Part shown: one piece after another, positions 1 through 7,753 of the stretch
Layout of the letters: each line of letters opens with the position of its first letter
How positions within the stretch are numbered: the stretch's first letter is position 1
Origin: Lentimonas sp. CC4
Lineage (GTDB): Bacteria; Verrucomicrobiota; Verrucomicrobiia; Opitutales; Coraliomargaritaceae
Direction of reading: 5' to 3'
NCBI RefSeq assembly: GCF_902728235.1
Contig: NZ_CACVBO010000001.1
Span: 2,318,001-2,382,000 of the forward strand
Length of the DNA stretch: 64,000 bases
The notes under the pieces: generated by a model
Database searches by the model: none
The model's input: only the letters and a program-made list of their open reading frames with translations
What the model was told of the DNA's origin: nothing
Position numbers and translations under genes: made by a program

Positions 1-566
1 TCGAAGATTTGTAAGACCACCTTGGCATCTTCCGGTACGATATAAAGTCTGCCCTTTTCAATGCCGTATCCTGGTTTGGGTACCCCGCCGTGCGTGAGGT
101 CTTCTTGGAGGCGTGATAGTATGGAACGCCTAACATCCTCTGAAATAATATTACTGGTAAGTTCTGCGAGAGCCCAGAAGATGCTACGCACGAATATCTC
201 ATAGGATGTGTCAGTTCCTCCAGGTTGTGTCGTTGAAACCAGGCGTACTCCATGTTCTGCAAGCGCCTGATCAAACTCGTGTCCCAATCGGCTGTTTCGG
301 AAGGCTCGGCTGAGCCCGTAAACCAAGACAACGTCGGCTTTCCCCTGAGACACTAGTGTCCGAACCCTATTAATTCCATCTCGTTTGTCGTTCCGTCCAG
401 TCCGGCCATCATCCGAGATGATTTCAACAATATCCCACCGCTCTCTAATACGATACATCTCCTTTGAGAACTTCCGGCAGCAGTGGGTCTGGCTTTTGAT
501 CGAGTCCTCTTCCTTATTGTCTAGCTGCTTCTGGCTGGAAACGCGTGCATAGATGATCACGCGCAC
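1..566 (-). CDS. Large serine recombinase, N-terminal part (runs off the window)
   Basis: Reading the minus strand from a GTG at 566 gives about 188 residues in one open frame that continues past position 1. The N-terminus has the resolvase signature YARVSS, with the likely catalytic serine at residue 10 or 11. It is followed by DDGRTGRND and LSRAFRNSRLGHEF, the conserved arginine-rich catalytic segment. The visible end, GGVPKPGYGIEKGRLYIVPE, matches the start of the Recombinase domain of large serine integrases, so this is not a short resolvase. Such enzymes insert or excise phages and integrative elements. An in-frame stop just upstream leaves only GTG starts at 566 or 560. It lies 76 bp downstream of the winged-helix gene on the same strand, so the two may be co-transcribed. 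It is the best candidate for the enzyme that mobilises the island; the C-terminal part is not visible. Confidence 0.9.
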   Translation of the reverse strand, partial: MRVIIYARVSSQKQLDNKEEDSIKSQTHCCRKFSKEMYRIRERWDIVEIISDDGRTGRNDKRDGINRVRTLVSQGKADVVLVYGLSRAFRNSRLGHEFDQALAEHGVRLVSTTQPGGTDTSYEIFVRSIFWALAELTSNIISEDVRRSILSRLQEDLTHGGVPKPGYGIEKGRLYIVPEDAKVVLQIF

Positions 567-642
567 AGTTTTAATGTCTCGTCAATGTTTTGTTGTGCAC
601 TCCCTTTGCGCACTGGGCCTGAATGCTGTGCGTTGGAGTGGG

Positions 643-867
643 TCATTGGTTTCTTCCTTTCTCGGTGGCGCAATAGGTCCTACCGGTTTTGTTTAAATAG
701 TCATGCTGAAGGAGTTCTCGTAAGTAGCGACCAGCGGTGGCAGGGCTAATCTTGCAGTTCTGCTCGATTAGTTGCCTAGTGGAAGCGCAATTCTGGATCA
801 CATGGTTTAGGATCAGTTTGTGCGTCGGTTTCAGTATGATCTGAGACCCGAATCGATCCCTGTTCAT
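643..867 (-). CDS. Small winged-helix DNA-binding protein
   Basis: This 74-residue protein consists almost entirely of one winged helix-turn-helix. A first helix (KPTHKLILNHVIQNC) is followed by the helix-turn-helix segment TRQLIEQNCKISPATAGRYL and a wing ending in YCATEKGRN. The fold resembles MarR/DprA-type winged helices used by transcription regulators and recombination directionality factors. It is upstream of the serine recombinase on the same strand. A role in regulating the recombinase or its directionality is an inference from position. Basic residues are frequent, as expected for DNA binding. No signal peptide or membrane segment is present. Confidence 0.6.
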   Translation of the reverse strand: MNRDRFGSQIILKPTHKLILNHVIQNCASTRQLIEQNCKISPATAGRYLRELLQHDYLNKTGRTYCATEKGRNQ

Positions 868-1479
868 TCCTTCAACTTCATTGATAGAAGGGGAACTCTG
901 TTGATTGTGTAACCACGCTGCTTTGTGAAGCAGGCTTGTAAGCCTATCTTCACCGTTAATTACATTTTCCGACTGTCGTTTCTTGCTGATATAAGCTATT
1001 TCGAAATAACTTTCTAAAAAACAAGAACTTTTTGATTTTTAATATCTGAGCAGAAAAACTTTAGCTGAGAACTGAGCACTTCGTTGTTACTGGTTCCAAA
1101 GTATCTATAGGACGGGCCTGCTTCATAAGTACCATAGGGCGTAGCTAACGCGAATGTCAGGGAGGCGCGTGCGCTTTTACTGTCTATTTACATATCGCGG
1201 TAGCTCTGTCCCTATGGACGGAGAGGCAGATTTCTAGGGTTTTTTAGGCGTTTCTACCGACTAGAAATAAAGTTTTAGGGTTTTTTAGGTCTGTATCCGG
1301 TATTTTGATACAAGTGAAGTAGCTTTTTAGGTTTTTTGGGGCATCCGGGCGCAGGTTTTTGTAATAAAATACAAATTTTTAGGCCAGTTGCGGGGCCGTT
1401 CCTTTTTTACTATAAATGTAGTGGCGGTGGCTACTGTCATGACGCCTCAAATTATAATACAATATAGAAAGTCATAAAC
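868..1479. other. Gene-free stretch with T-tract/AGG repeats
   Basis: No convincing gene lies between the winged-helix gene and the next ORF. From about 1230 to 1385 the plus strand repeats a motif of six T residues followed by AGG: near 1238-1250, 1277-1290, 1324-1341 and 1374-1385. Small dyads are interspersed, for example TTTCTA/TAGAAA at 1251-1267 and GTAT/ATAC near 1300. Similar T-tract AGG strings occur before 3660 and near 10200-10260, in other gene-free parts of the island. This could be a promoter or regulatory array or a replication-related region; the function is unknown. Confidence 0.4.
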
Positions 1480-1908
1480 ATGAATAAACAAATCATCCTT
1501 CAAATCTTCGAAACTCATACTGGGGATAGTGAGCAATCGTATCTCGAGTATGTCATGTATTGTGGTGGCGTCGAAATCGCATCGGGAACAGTTCGCTTGG
1601 AAGATGTTGGCGGACTCCTTGAACATCGTGGTCCAATGAACACTGTTATTCCCATCTCCGATCTCACTGCACTAATCGCTCTAGATTATTCAGCCAATGT
1701 GTTCCCATATGTAAATAATGATCCAATTGTATATGATGAATGGGTAGCTAGCAGCTATAAAAAGCGACTCGTGCGTGGCTATTCGATTTTGACTGATGAC
1801 CTCATCGCGGTGCTGCCGTCCAGAGTAAGACGACTTGTCAGAGCAGTTGAGGCTGAAGAGGAATTTCTCGAGATAGCTGATCATGAGTATGAAGATGTGC
1901 CGTTTTGA
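1480..1908 (+). CDS. Orphan protein of 142 residues
   Basis: I do not recognise this protein. It is acidic at the C-terminus (EAEEEFLEIADHEYEDVPF) and soluble in appearance, with no signal peptide or membrane helix. The start is the first ATG after an AT-rich upstream sequence, and the gene ends just before a strong hairpin at 1919-1945. It is the only plus-strand gene in the first 9 kb and is convergent with the two family A paralogues. The reading frame is clean, and an overlapping minus-strand frame is much shorter. The coding call rests on length, position and the flanking terminator rather than homology. Confidence 0.55.
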   Translation: MNKQIILQIFETHTGDSEQSYLEYVMYCGGVEIASGTVRLEDVGGLLEHRGPMNTVIPISDLTALIALDYSANVFPYVNNDPIVYDEWVASSYKKRLVRGYSILTDDLIAVLPSRVRRLVRAVEAEEEFLEIADHEYEDVPF

Positions 1909-1918
1909 TTCACTCTCG

Positions 1919-1945
1919 GCAGGTTCCCCTTTGTGGGGAGCCTGC
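1919..1945. terminator. Hairpin between convergent genes
   Basis: An 11-bp stem (one G-T pair) with a five-base TTTGT loop sits 10 bp after the stop at 1908 and 15 bp before the stop of the convergent gene. No long T run follows on either strand, but the placement suits a bidirectional terminator. Confidence 0.55.
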
Positions 1946-1959
1946 AGTAGGCAGGTTTC

Positions 1960-2778
1960 TTAGTCTTGACTGAGTTCCATGCACCCGAGTTCATGTAAAG
2001 CGAGCGGATGCTCGTCGATGCCGTGTATTTCCTCGTTATTGATCTGGTAGTGAATGCAAACTGCGACCGCGGCCGATGCTAGGCTGGTGATTTTGTCATC
2101 ACTCCAGACTTCATAATGCTCAGGCATTCTGAGCCAAGTGGTCTCGTCGGTATCTCGCGTTCGGAAGTCGTAAGGTAGGTCCGTGCCTTGATATACTGAA
2201 AAGCAGGCTACAGAGCAGCTTTGAGCATCGTCGAATAGATTGAAGTGTTCCATGTAGGAATCATAACCTGTATACTGGATACGAGAACCGTCAGCAAAGT
2301 TCACTAGACTGCGCTCATAGTAGTCTGTTTCATATATTTGGCTAACCATTCTCACAACTTTTGTCCGTAAGGCTGGTGTCAGGGTTACTCGATCTTCACG
2401 ATCGCGGTGCTTGACGATACAGTGATTGAATATCGGATGCTGTATCAGTTCTTGTGCCCGCAACACCTTGTTGTCGCCAAGATCCAAATATTCCATGTCA
2501 TCGGAGGATATGCGGATTTTTGGAATCACAGAGCCATAGGGGATTCGAATGAGCTCGACCCAGTCTTCCAAAAAATGATGCCTGCTTGAGCACAACTTGT
2601 GGTTGAGCGACCAATCAAGAGCTTCCTGACTGTTGGCAAGAAGGACTTCTTGATGCCCTTTTCGCAACACAAATTCTCCGGTCGTCGACAACAATAGTTC
2701 CTTGTCGTCTGTGTCCGTCTTGGCTGTATATAATCGGCGTGCTCTTCCTATTTCACTGATTTTCCGGAAGGTATACAT
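1960..2778 (-). CDS. Orphan protein, family A paralogue 1
   Basis: This is a 272-residue protein of unknown function. It aligns along its length with the next gene upstream (2794-3633). Both start with TFRKISEIGR/TFKTLSEVGR, share ELIQHPxxNxCIV in the middle, and near the C-terminus share ETTWL/EVTWL followed by HYQIN. No catalytic motif, signal peptide or membrane helix is evident. The start is supported by GGAGG nine bases before the ATG. It lies 15 bp downstream of its paralogue, so the two form an operon produced by tandem duplication. A more distant relative may be the gene at 21565-22584. The function cannot be stated. Confidence 0.7.
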   Translation of the reverse strand: MYTFRKISEIGRARRLYTAKTDTDDKELLLSTTGEFVLRKGHQEVLLANSQEALDWSLNHKLCSSRHHFLEDWVELIRIPYGSVIPKIRISSDDMEYLDLGDNKVLRAQELIQHPIFNHCIVKHRDREDRVTLTPALRTKVVRMVSQIYETDYYERSLVNFADGSRIQYTGYDSYMEHFNLFDDAQSCSVACFSVYQGTDLPYDFRTRDTDETTWLRMPEHYEVWSDDKITSLASAAVAVCIHYQINNEEIHGIDEHPLALHELGCMELSQD

Positions 2779-2793
2779 GTGCTTAACCTCCAG

Positions 2794-3633
2794 TTAATAA
2801 TCATATAGTTCCGGTGCCGATTCGTAAGGAAGTATCCCTAAGTCTTGCAGGATTTCTAGCGGATACATGTCGGGCGAATAATTGTACTCGTAATTGATTT
2901 GGTAATGCATGTTCCAGGCGATTCCCAGCAGCGCAAGCTTCGTGGGAGTGTCGGTCTTATTTAAGTTGTCGAGATGAACCTTGAGCCATGTGACTTCGTC
3001 AAATTCCCGTTGCTTGAAATAGTGTGGAAGGTTCTTTCCTGAAAACACGGAGTAAGTTTCCAGTTCATAGCAGTGTTCGTTAGTCCTGACGTAGAACATC
3101 TGAACAAATTGCTCATTGTTGCTGTACCCGATTTGGTCGCCGCTCGGCAACAGAACACACTTCCCCGTGTAATAGTCGGACTCAAAGATGCATTGCACGA
3201 AGCACACTACCTTCTCGCGCTGCTTGTTGTTTAGGCGAATGACTTCTTCTTCTCCTCCTTCATGCTGCACGATGCAGGTGTTGTAGGCGGGGTGCTGTAT
3301 CAATTCTTCGATTCTTAGATTTGGATCGACTGGTGACTCTAATTCTGCGGAGCCACCAAAATATGGGCGAACTTCGGGGATGACTGATTTCCATGGAATA
3401 CGAACTACTTCAGTGCAGCGTTTGAGGAACTCCGCTTTGTCATGACATAGATCGTGATCAACCGCCCACTCTATGGCTGCTGATTGAGAGGGAAGGATGA
3501 TTTCTTCCGCACCTCGACATCGAAGGTATTCATTCGTTGTGGCGCGGTAGAGTTCTTCGCTGTTTTCGTCAGACTCTGTTTGAAAAAGAAGTCGGCCGCG
3601 GCCGACTTCGCTTAGTGTTTTGAATGTTTTCAT
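2794..3633 (-). CDS. Orphan protein, family A paralogue 2
   Basis: This 279-residue protein is the upstream member of the tandem pair. Shared landmarks with the downstream copy are the N-terminal SEVGRGRLLF block, a TTNEYLxxRG block near residue 33, RIPWKSVIPEVRP near residue 80, EELIQHPAYNTCIVQH near 110 and the C-terminal HYQIN segment. The copies have diverged well beyond a recent duplication, which suggests that both are kept for separate tasks. It has no recognisable domain, signal peptide or membrane helix. Only a short gap separates it from the T-tract/AGG motif near 3655, which may belong to its promoter. Confidence 0.7.
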   Translation of the reverse strand: MKTFKTLSEVGRGRLLFQTESDENSEELYRATTNEYLRCRGAEEIILPSQSAAIEWAVDHDLCHDKAEFLKRCTEVVRIPWKSVIPEVRPYFGGSAELESPVDPNLRIEELIQHPAYNTCIVQHEGGEEEVIRLNNKQREKVVCFVQCIFESDYYTGKCVLLPSGDQIGYSNNEQFVQMFYVRTNEHCYELETYSVFSGKNLPHYFKQREFDEVTWLKVHLDNLNKTDTPTKLALLGIAWNMHYQINYEYNYSPDMYPLEILQDLGILPYESAPELYDY

Positions 3634-3804
3634 TATAATTGATGGTTGATTTGTTTTTTTAGGCTACCTGTCAGTGCTTATTATCTCCCTTTTGGAAGAT
3701 TGCTTCGAAGTTCAACTGCTATTTCCAAAAACATTCCCTTTATTAGAAGGGATGGGGAATAATTTCGGGACAGTGATATCGGTTGCTGCTGGACTGTTTG
3801 AAGT

Positions 3805-3829
3805 CGCCCCCAGTAAAGAGCTGGGGGCG
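3805..3829. terminator. Perfect 9-bp GC hairpin
   Basis: The stem CGCCCCCAG/CTGGGGGCG encloses a seven-base loop. It lies downstream of the minus-strand gene ending at 3852. No T run follows on either strand, so intrinsic termination is plausible but not certain. A 65-codon plus-strand frame across it was not accepted as a gene. Confidence 0.45.
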
Positions 3830-3851
3830 GTGCTAGATCAGGCGGTTCGTT

Positions 3852-4094
3852 TCAAAAGCGTGACCGAATGAATTCAACTACGTCGTTGAGAAGTATGAAT
3901 GCGTGAATTACAATGTATCCGATTATGTGAAAGAGCCAAATGAGTGGGCCATACGCGATGGTTTTGCTTAGGGGAGTGGGATCTCCCGGATCGAGTGTGG
4001 CTTCGATGTCCATGCTATGGCACATGTCTATCCAGCTGTAAGTCGCTCCAGCTAGAGACCAAACGATGATAAGAATTAGGATTAAAGTTTTCAT
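3852..4094 (-). CDS. Small membrane protein
   Basis: This 80-residue protein has two hydrophobic segments. The first is at the N-terminus (TLILILIIVWSLAGATYSWI, residues 3-22) and the second is near residues 48-70 (AYGPLIWLFHIIGYIVIHAFILL). A short polar loop lies between them, and the tail (EFIRSRF) is positively charged. Two transmembrane helices with the C-terminus on the cytoplasmic side is the simplest topology. It starts 3 bp after the stop of the family B gene at 4098-4718, so the two are very probably co-transcribed. Its partner role is unknown; a phage or plasmid accessory membrane peptide is one possibility. Confidence 0.6.
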   Translation of the reverse strand: MKTLILILIIVWSLAGATYSWIDMCHSMDIEATLDPGDPTPLSKTIAYGPLIWLFHIIGYIVIHAFILLNDVVEFIRSRF

Positions 4095-4097
4095 TTT

Positions 4098-4718
4098 TTA
4101 TGTGAGATCGAAAACGACCAAAACTGTGTTAAATCGCTTTGCCGAGAAGCGGATGAATTCCCCATCAATCACGAGTCTGGCGTCAGATTCAGGATCTTTC
4201 CGTCGTTCCAGTTCGTAATCTCTCCAGATTACATAAACGAGTTGCTGTTGTTGTCCCTCCTCTGAGATATCGTCGATGTAGTCGACGAGACGCTCAGTTA
4301 ATAGCATAAAGGCATATGGGGCTTTCGGTTCGATCCCCCACATTTTATATGGTGAGTTGAGTGATGACAATTCATGCACTTTGGTTCTTTGCTCTCGGGC
4401 GATAAAGAGACGATCGAACTCTGTGAGAATTACGAGAGTCTGGTCTGCGAGCGTAAGATGAACTTCGGACAGCGTGCGAGCAATGCAGTCATGTGTGACG
4501 TGTTGCGTCACCATGAAGACTTCATGTATGTCTTCATTATTATGGTCGTGGAAATATGCGAGCGAAGGGCTCTCAAATGCGATTAGCGGTTTTTTTGCCT
4601 TTTGGTCGTAAAGGATGAATGTCATTGGTGGGATACGCATGAGTTGAGTTCTCGCGGCACCCTTTGAGATGATCTGTGCATTGGCCCAGTTTAGTGTTTT
4701 TAGGTCTATTTTGTTCAT
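4098..4718 (-). CDS. Orphan protein, family B paralogue 1
   Basis: This 206-residue soluble protein has no recognised domain. It aligns with the genes at 4910-5548 and 7754-8407. Common landmarks are an N-terminal NAQIIS-type block, a strand near residue 40 (KKPLIAFES), a segment PYAFMLLTERLVDYI near 150 and a C-terminal strand (LVIDGEFIRFSAKRF). It is the most divergent of the three. The pattern of alternating hydrophobic strands suggests a mixed alpha/beta fold. It is followed after 3 bp by the small membrane protein gene. Function unknown. Confidence 0.65.
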   Translation of the reverse strand: MNKIDLKTLNWANAQIISKGAARTQLMRIPPMTFILYDQKAKKPLIAFESPSLAYFHDHNNEDIHEVFMVTQHVTHDCIARTLSEVHLTLADQTLVILTEFDRLFIAREQRTKVHELSSLNSPYKMWGIEPKAPYAFMLLTERLVDYIDDISEEGQQQQLVYVIWRDYELERRKDPESDARLVIDGEFIRFSAKRFNTVLVVFDLT

Positions 4719-4846
4719 TTTATTAGTTAGTAAGTTTTGGCGTAATTATACGGTTTATTCACCGTGATATATGGTTGAATATTTGTGGTTCGCGCTCCGG
4801 TTTCTCCATGCGTAGAGTAGATATATCGAAGCGATTAAAAGAAAAT

Positions 4847-4873
4847 GCGGCAGGCTCGTTGAGAGCCTGCCGC
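4847..4873 (-). terminator. Intrinsic terminator after family B gene 2
   Basis: A perfect 11-bp stem (GCGGCAGGCTC and its complement) with a five-base loop is followed on the minus strand by ATTTTCTTTT. It lies about 35 bp after the stop at 4910 and has all parts of a rho-independent terminator. Confidence 0.85.
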
Positions 4874-4909
4874 GTGGATATTATGATTCTATGTTGTTAG
4901 GATTATGGC

Positions 4910-5548
4910 TTAGTCTTGTTCACCTCCTTCCTCTTTGGTCATTAGGATGTGTCGGCCACATTTTAATTCTGTCACCGAGAATTCGCAGAATTCGCTATCA
5001 ACTGTAATCACCTGATCGACCAGCGAACCTGTCTTTGAGCGGTTTAACTCCATCCATAGGTGTTTCATTATGTCTTTTGAATCGCTGGAATCCGTATACC
5101 CGCTGAGTTCATGAATCAGGTTGTTTGATAAGATCATACGGTCATACGGATGCTCGAATGGGAGACCCCATTTTTGCATAGGAGATAACGCTGTTTTGGC
5201 TTCTTTTTCAGTCATTTCCAACGTTTCGCCTTTGGTGATACAGTCGTTTGTATCAAGGTAGTATAGTGTCATGTCTTCGGTGCGGATGCGTAATTCCGTA
5301 AAGTCATGAGATTTTTGGCAAATCTGGCATTCGCATTTCATTACGATGAAATCGTTGATCTCAAGATCTAGAGAATTGATGAGGGTTGAAAATGCCTCTG
5401 AACGAAATGCAAAAATAGGATCCTTTTTCCATTCGACGGTGATGGCATACTGGTCGAGATCGTAGCGCCAAATTTTGGGTGCTAGTTTCTCGCTACTGAT
5501 CAGTAGGGCATTGGTGAGGTTGATGAATTTTGTTGGGAGTTCTTTCAT
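4910..5548 (-). CDS. Orphan protein, family B paralogue 2
   Basis: This 212-residue protein is the closest relative of 7754-8407. YDLDQYAITVEW matches IDLDTYAVFQPL, KDPIFAFRSEAF matches NEPILKFKSVGF, HPYDRMILSNNLIHEL matches YPFNRMLMESDLIEQI, and both end in an EF/NF strand followed by CGR. A four-cysteine segment (CECQICQKSH plus a nearby Cys) near residue 73 is unique to this copy and could bind metal. The C-terminus is acidic. The gene is flanked by its own terminator at 4847-4873 and by another hairpin at 5571-5602, so it looks like an independent unit. Function unknown. Confidence 0.68.
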   Translation of the reverse strand: MKELPTKFINLTNALLISSEKLAPKIWRYDLDQYAITVEWKKDPIFAFRSEAFSTLINSLDLEINDFIVMKCECQICQKSHDFTELRIRTEDMTLYYLDTNDCITKGETLEMTEKEAKTALSPMQKWGLPFEHPYDRMILSNNLIHELSGYTDSSDSKDIMKHLWMELNRSKTGSLVDQVITVDSEFCEFSVTELKCGRHILMTKEEGGEQD

Positions 5549-5570
5549 TATTGTATTGGCTTTGTAAATA

Positions 5571-5602
5571 CAAACGGGGCAGCTGTATCGCTGCCCCGTT
5601 TG
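5571..5602 (-). terminator. Perfect 13-bp hairpin
   Basis: A 13-bp perfect stem (CAAACGGGGCAGC and its complement) with a six-base loop lies between the stop at 5625 and the start of the next minus-strand gene at 5548. It is very stable. On the minus strand only TATTTAC follows, so it may act as a terminator or an mRNA-stabilising structure. Confidence 0.6.
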
Positions 5603-5624
5603 TTACGTGAGTGTTGTTGAGTGG

Positions 5625-6197
5625 TTATATTGCTTTTTGCTGATTTATTTTTAGGTCAAGCTCGGCAACGTATTGATCTGCGAGTATTCGTAATGCTTTC
5701 AGATGTGGATGTATGTTGATGCTGTTTATCAAAATGTCGGCATTCACATTTGTGAGCGCTGGGAGTTGCTTGTTTTTGATACTCAGTGAGCGTTCGACTG
5801 ATTTCATTTTTGATCGACTGGCGGTCTTGTAGAGATGCCCTGTCCGCAGGTGGCGCTTTGGCACGACTTGAGATACAAACTCTTCGGCTGCTATACGGTG
5901 CACTTTCCAATTTCCGAATATTTTTTTGAGTGTGAGTATCTTTCGGTGTTTGAACAGTAGTAGGTGAACTGTAGTATTCTCTTCATCGGATTCGATGATG
6001 TGAAAGTAGGGCAACACTAGCAGATGCGAATTCCATCGGCATCGGATCCGTCCATGGAGTTGAGGCAACGAAAACGTGTTTCGCTGTTCCCATATGGACT
6101 GATGTTTCGTGACTTGATTGAGACGATTGATGATTTCAGCCGGAGCATTCCGGCACGACTTGATTTGACGCGTTAGCGTCGCTTGTTTAGTATGCAT
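5625..6197 (-). CDS. Orphan basic protein
   Basis: This protein is about 190 residues if read from the ATG at 6197. A TTG 60 bases upstream is also in frame but less likely, because it sits next to the hairpin at 6269-6307. The protein is rich in Lys, Arg and His, with basic patches around RQIKSCRNAPAEIINRL and VPKRHLRTGHLYKTASRSK, which suggests nucleic-acid binding. No known domain is recognised. It is downstream of the phage-type metallophosphoesterase and may share a transcript with it, although a hairpin separates the two. Confidence 0.5.
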   Translation of the reverse strand: MHTKQATLTRQIKSCRNAPAEIINRLNQVTKHQSIWEQRNTFSLPQLHGRIRCRWNSHLLVLPYFHIIESDEENTTVHLLLFKHRKILTLKKIFGNWKVHRIAAEEFVSQVVPKRHLRTGHLYKTASRSKMKSVERSLSIKNKQLPALTNVNADILINSINIHPHLKALRILADQYVAELDLKINQQKAI

Positions 6198-6268
6198 TAT
6201 TGATTTGATTATGGTTAAACGCCGATGGCGTTGTTGATCGACCTGACCAACACCCAAACCAATTACAG

Positions 6269-6307
6269 AGAGTCTCAGGACTCGGTGAAACCGAGACAGG
6301 AGACTCT
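6269..6307 (-). terminator. Interrupted hairpin between genes
   Basis: An outer 8-bp stem (AGAGTCTC/GAGACTCT) and an inner 5-bp stem (CTCGG/CCGAG) are separated by unpaired four-base stretches. It lies 5 bp after the stop at 6312. No T run follows. Confidence 0.45.
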
Positions 6308-6311
6308 AGAA

Positions 6312-7622
6312 TTATGAGATCTGTGAGACTGCGATTTTTAAAGGTTCCAGTATCGAATGTCTTAGAATTGCCCGTTGACCTTTTTGGGCATGGTAAACAA
6401 ATGCCAACGCAGCCCGCTGCGAGCGGAAGCCTTTGCTCGCGTGCCACCGATCTGCTGCACTCAGTGACGGGATAACACGGACGATAACTCCATCGGCCTC
6501 GCTGGTGCTTAAATAGCAAACGTCTCGGGTATGGTGAAAGTGGCCGACATGGAACTCTCGATGCTGCGTATTGCCCCAGTCTGATGCGGCTTCAGTGGCC
6601 ATTAACATTGGTAGTGACCGAGCTTTTTCCTCATGACCGTGCGCATAGCCCAGTAAGTTTACTCCGAATCGTATGTATTTCCTAGGCTGATCGCAGTGAT
6701 TTTGCACCTCCACGCTGTGAGTCGACTCATAGAGTGCGCTGAGTAGCTCGCCGAACGCGATACTGGATATGGAGTCATGATTGCCATTTATGATGAGAAC
6801 TTTCACTGGAGCCACGCGACGAAGGGTTTCGACAGTCTCGCGGAGTAGTTTTACTCCCTGCCTGAAGTGATGTGGGAAATTGCCACTGACATCCTGTCGT
6901 GTGCCTCGACTGGTGGTGTTGCGAAGGTTGTCGACTGTCAGAAAATCACTACCTATTGGCAGGACAATTTGCTCGATGTTATAGGCGAATTTTGCCTGGG
7001 ATAGAAGATCTGCAACTGCGTTTCGATACAGTTGACAGGCAATGTCCACGTCGTAGGCCTCAGCCGTCTCTTCCACGCAGGAGTAGCGACCTAGATGAAG
7101 ATCCGGGATCGCAAGTTCTAGGAGGTGGCCATTCTGATTCTGATTATAGCAGAGGTCTATTGGAGTAGGAGCTATATCTCTGATTTCGGAAATTAGATTC
7201 CGGATTCCCGCCATGATGTCGGTTTCTTCGTTAGGTATTGAGGGAGTGGCGATCTTATTGCTAATCCCCAAAATGCCCTTTGCCCATTTAATCGCGTCAC
7301 CAGAAGGCTTCTGGTTCGAGGAAAGCCGTTTCTTGGCGATGGCTTTGAGTTCGCCAGCGCGCCCGGAACTGACATCAAGCCACGCTTGTAACTGACGCCC
7401 AGTTGCCTTCTCGGTTAGTGTGAGGATTGCCATCATCTTGTCGACTTTCGTTGGGTTTTCCCATGTTTTCTGCCCGAGTTTTTTGCGCGCATATGTCATT
7501 AACGAAGCGGCATGTTGGTAGCGTTTTCCGAGTCTTTCTGCGAATTTGTGGATAGTAATATTGGGTTCGGCCTCCATTATTTGGATGGCGAGTTCCTGCA
7601 ATGTTCGTTTTGATTTTGTCAT
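6312..7622 (-). CDS. Phage-type metallophosphoesterase
   Basis: This 436-residue calcineurin-like phosphoesterase has a helical, HTH-like N-terminal extension of about 160 residues. The metal-binding motifs appear in order: DLHLGR (about residue 173), GSDF (about 225), GNHD (about 280), and GHGHEE-type plus GHFHHTR (about 360). The central segment, PIGSDFLTVDNLRNTTSRGTR, is typical of a family found in prophages and phage-like elements. The helical N-terminus (LAIQIMEAEPNITIHKFAERLGKR) looks like a helix-turn-helix that could direct the enzyme to DNA. Expected activity is metal-dependent hydrolysis of a phosphodiester or phosphomonoester; the substrate is unknown. The nearest promoter is in the 130-bp gap above 7622. 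It supports a phage-derived origin for this part of the island. Confidence 0.85.
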   Translation of the reverse strand: MTKSKRTLQELAIQIMEAEPNITIHKFAERLGKRYQHAASLMTYARKKLGQKTWENPTKVDKMMAILTLTEKATGRQLQAWLDVSSGRAGELKAIAKKRLSSNQKPSGDAIKWAKGILGISNKIATPSIPNEETDIMAGIRNLISEIRDIAPTPIDLCYNQNQNGHLLELAIPDLHLGRYSCVEETAEAYDVDIACQLYRNAVADLLSQAKFAYNIEQIVLPIGSDFLTVDNLRNTTSRGTRQDVSGNFPHHFRQGVKLLRETVETLRRVAPVKVLIINGNHDSISSIAFGELLSALYESTHSVEVQNHCDQPRKYIRFGVNLLGYAHGHEEKARSLPMLMATEAASDWGNTQHREFHVGHFHHTRDVCYLSTSEADGVIVRVIPSLSAADRWHASKGFRSQRAALAFVYHAQKGQRAILRHSILEPLKIAVSQIS

Positions 7623-7695
7623 AATATTTAGTTTGGTTTTGAGTTGATTTTAAATCGCGAGAGCTACGAAAAGCCTTTGCGTGTGGAGCAAAAAA

Positions 7696-7722
7696 AAAGA
7701 TCCGCCGATAAGGCGGATCTTT
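7696..7722 (-). terminator. Intrinsic terminator after family B gene 3
   Basis: A perfect 11-bp stem (AAAGATCCGCC and its complement) with a GATAA loop is followed on the minus strand by eight T residues. It serves the gene ending at 7754. Confidence 0.88.
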
Positions 7723-7753
7723 GAGGAGTGTCATTTTTTGGGAATTTATGTGG

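Noticed and set aside
3674-3871. 65-codon plus-strand frame
   Set aside because: It crosses a 9-bp hairpin, overlaps the end of the minus-strand membrane protein gene and has no domain or ribosome-binding site.
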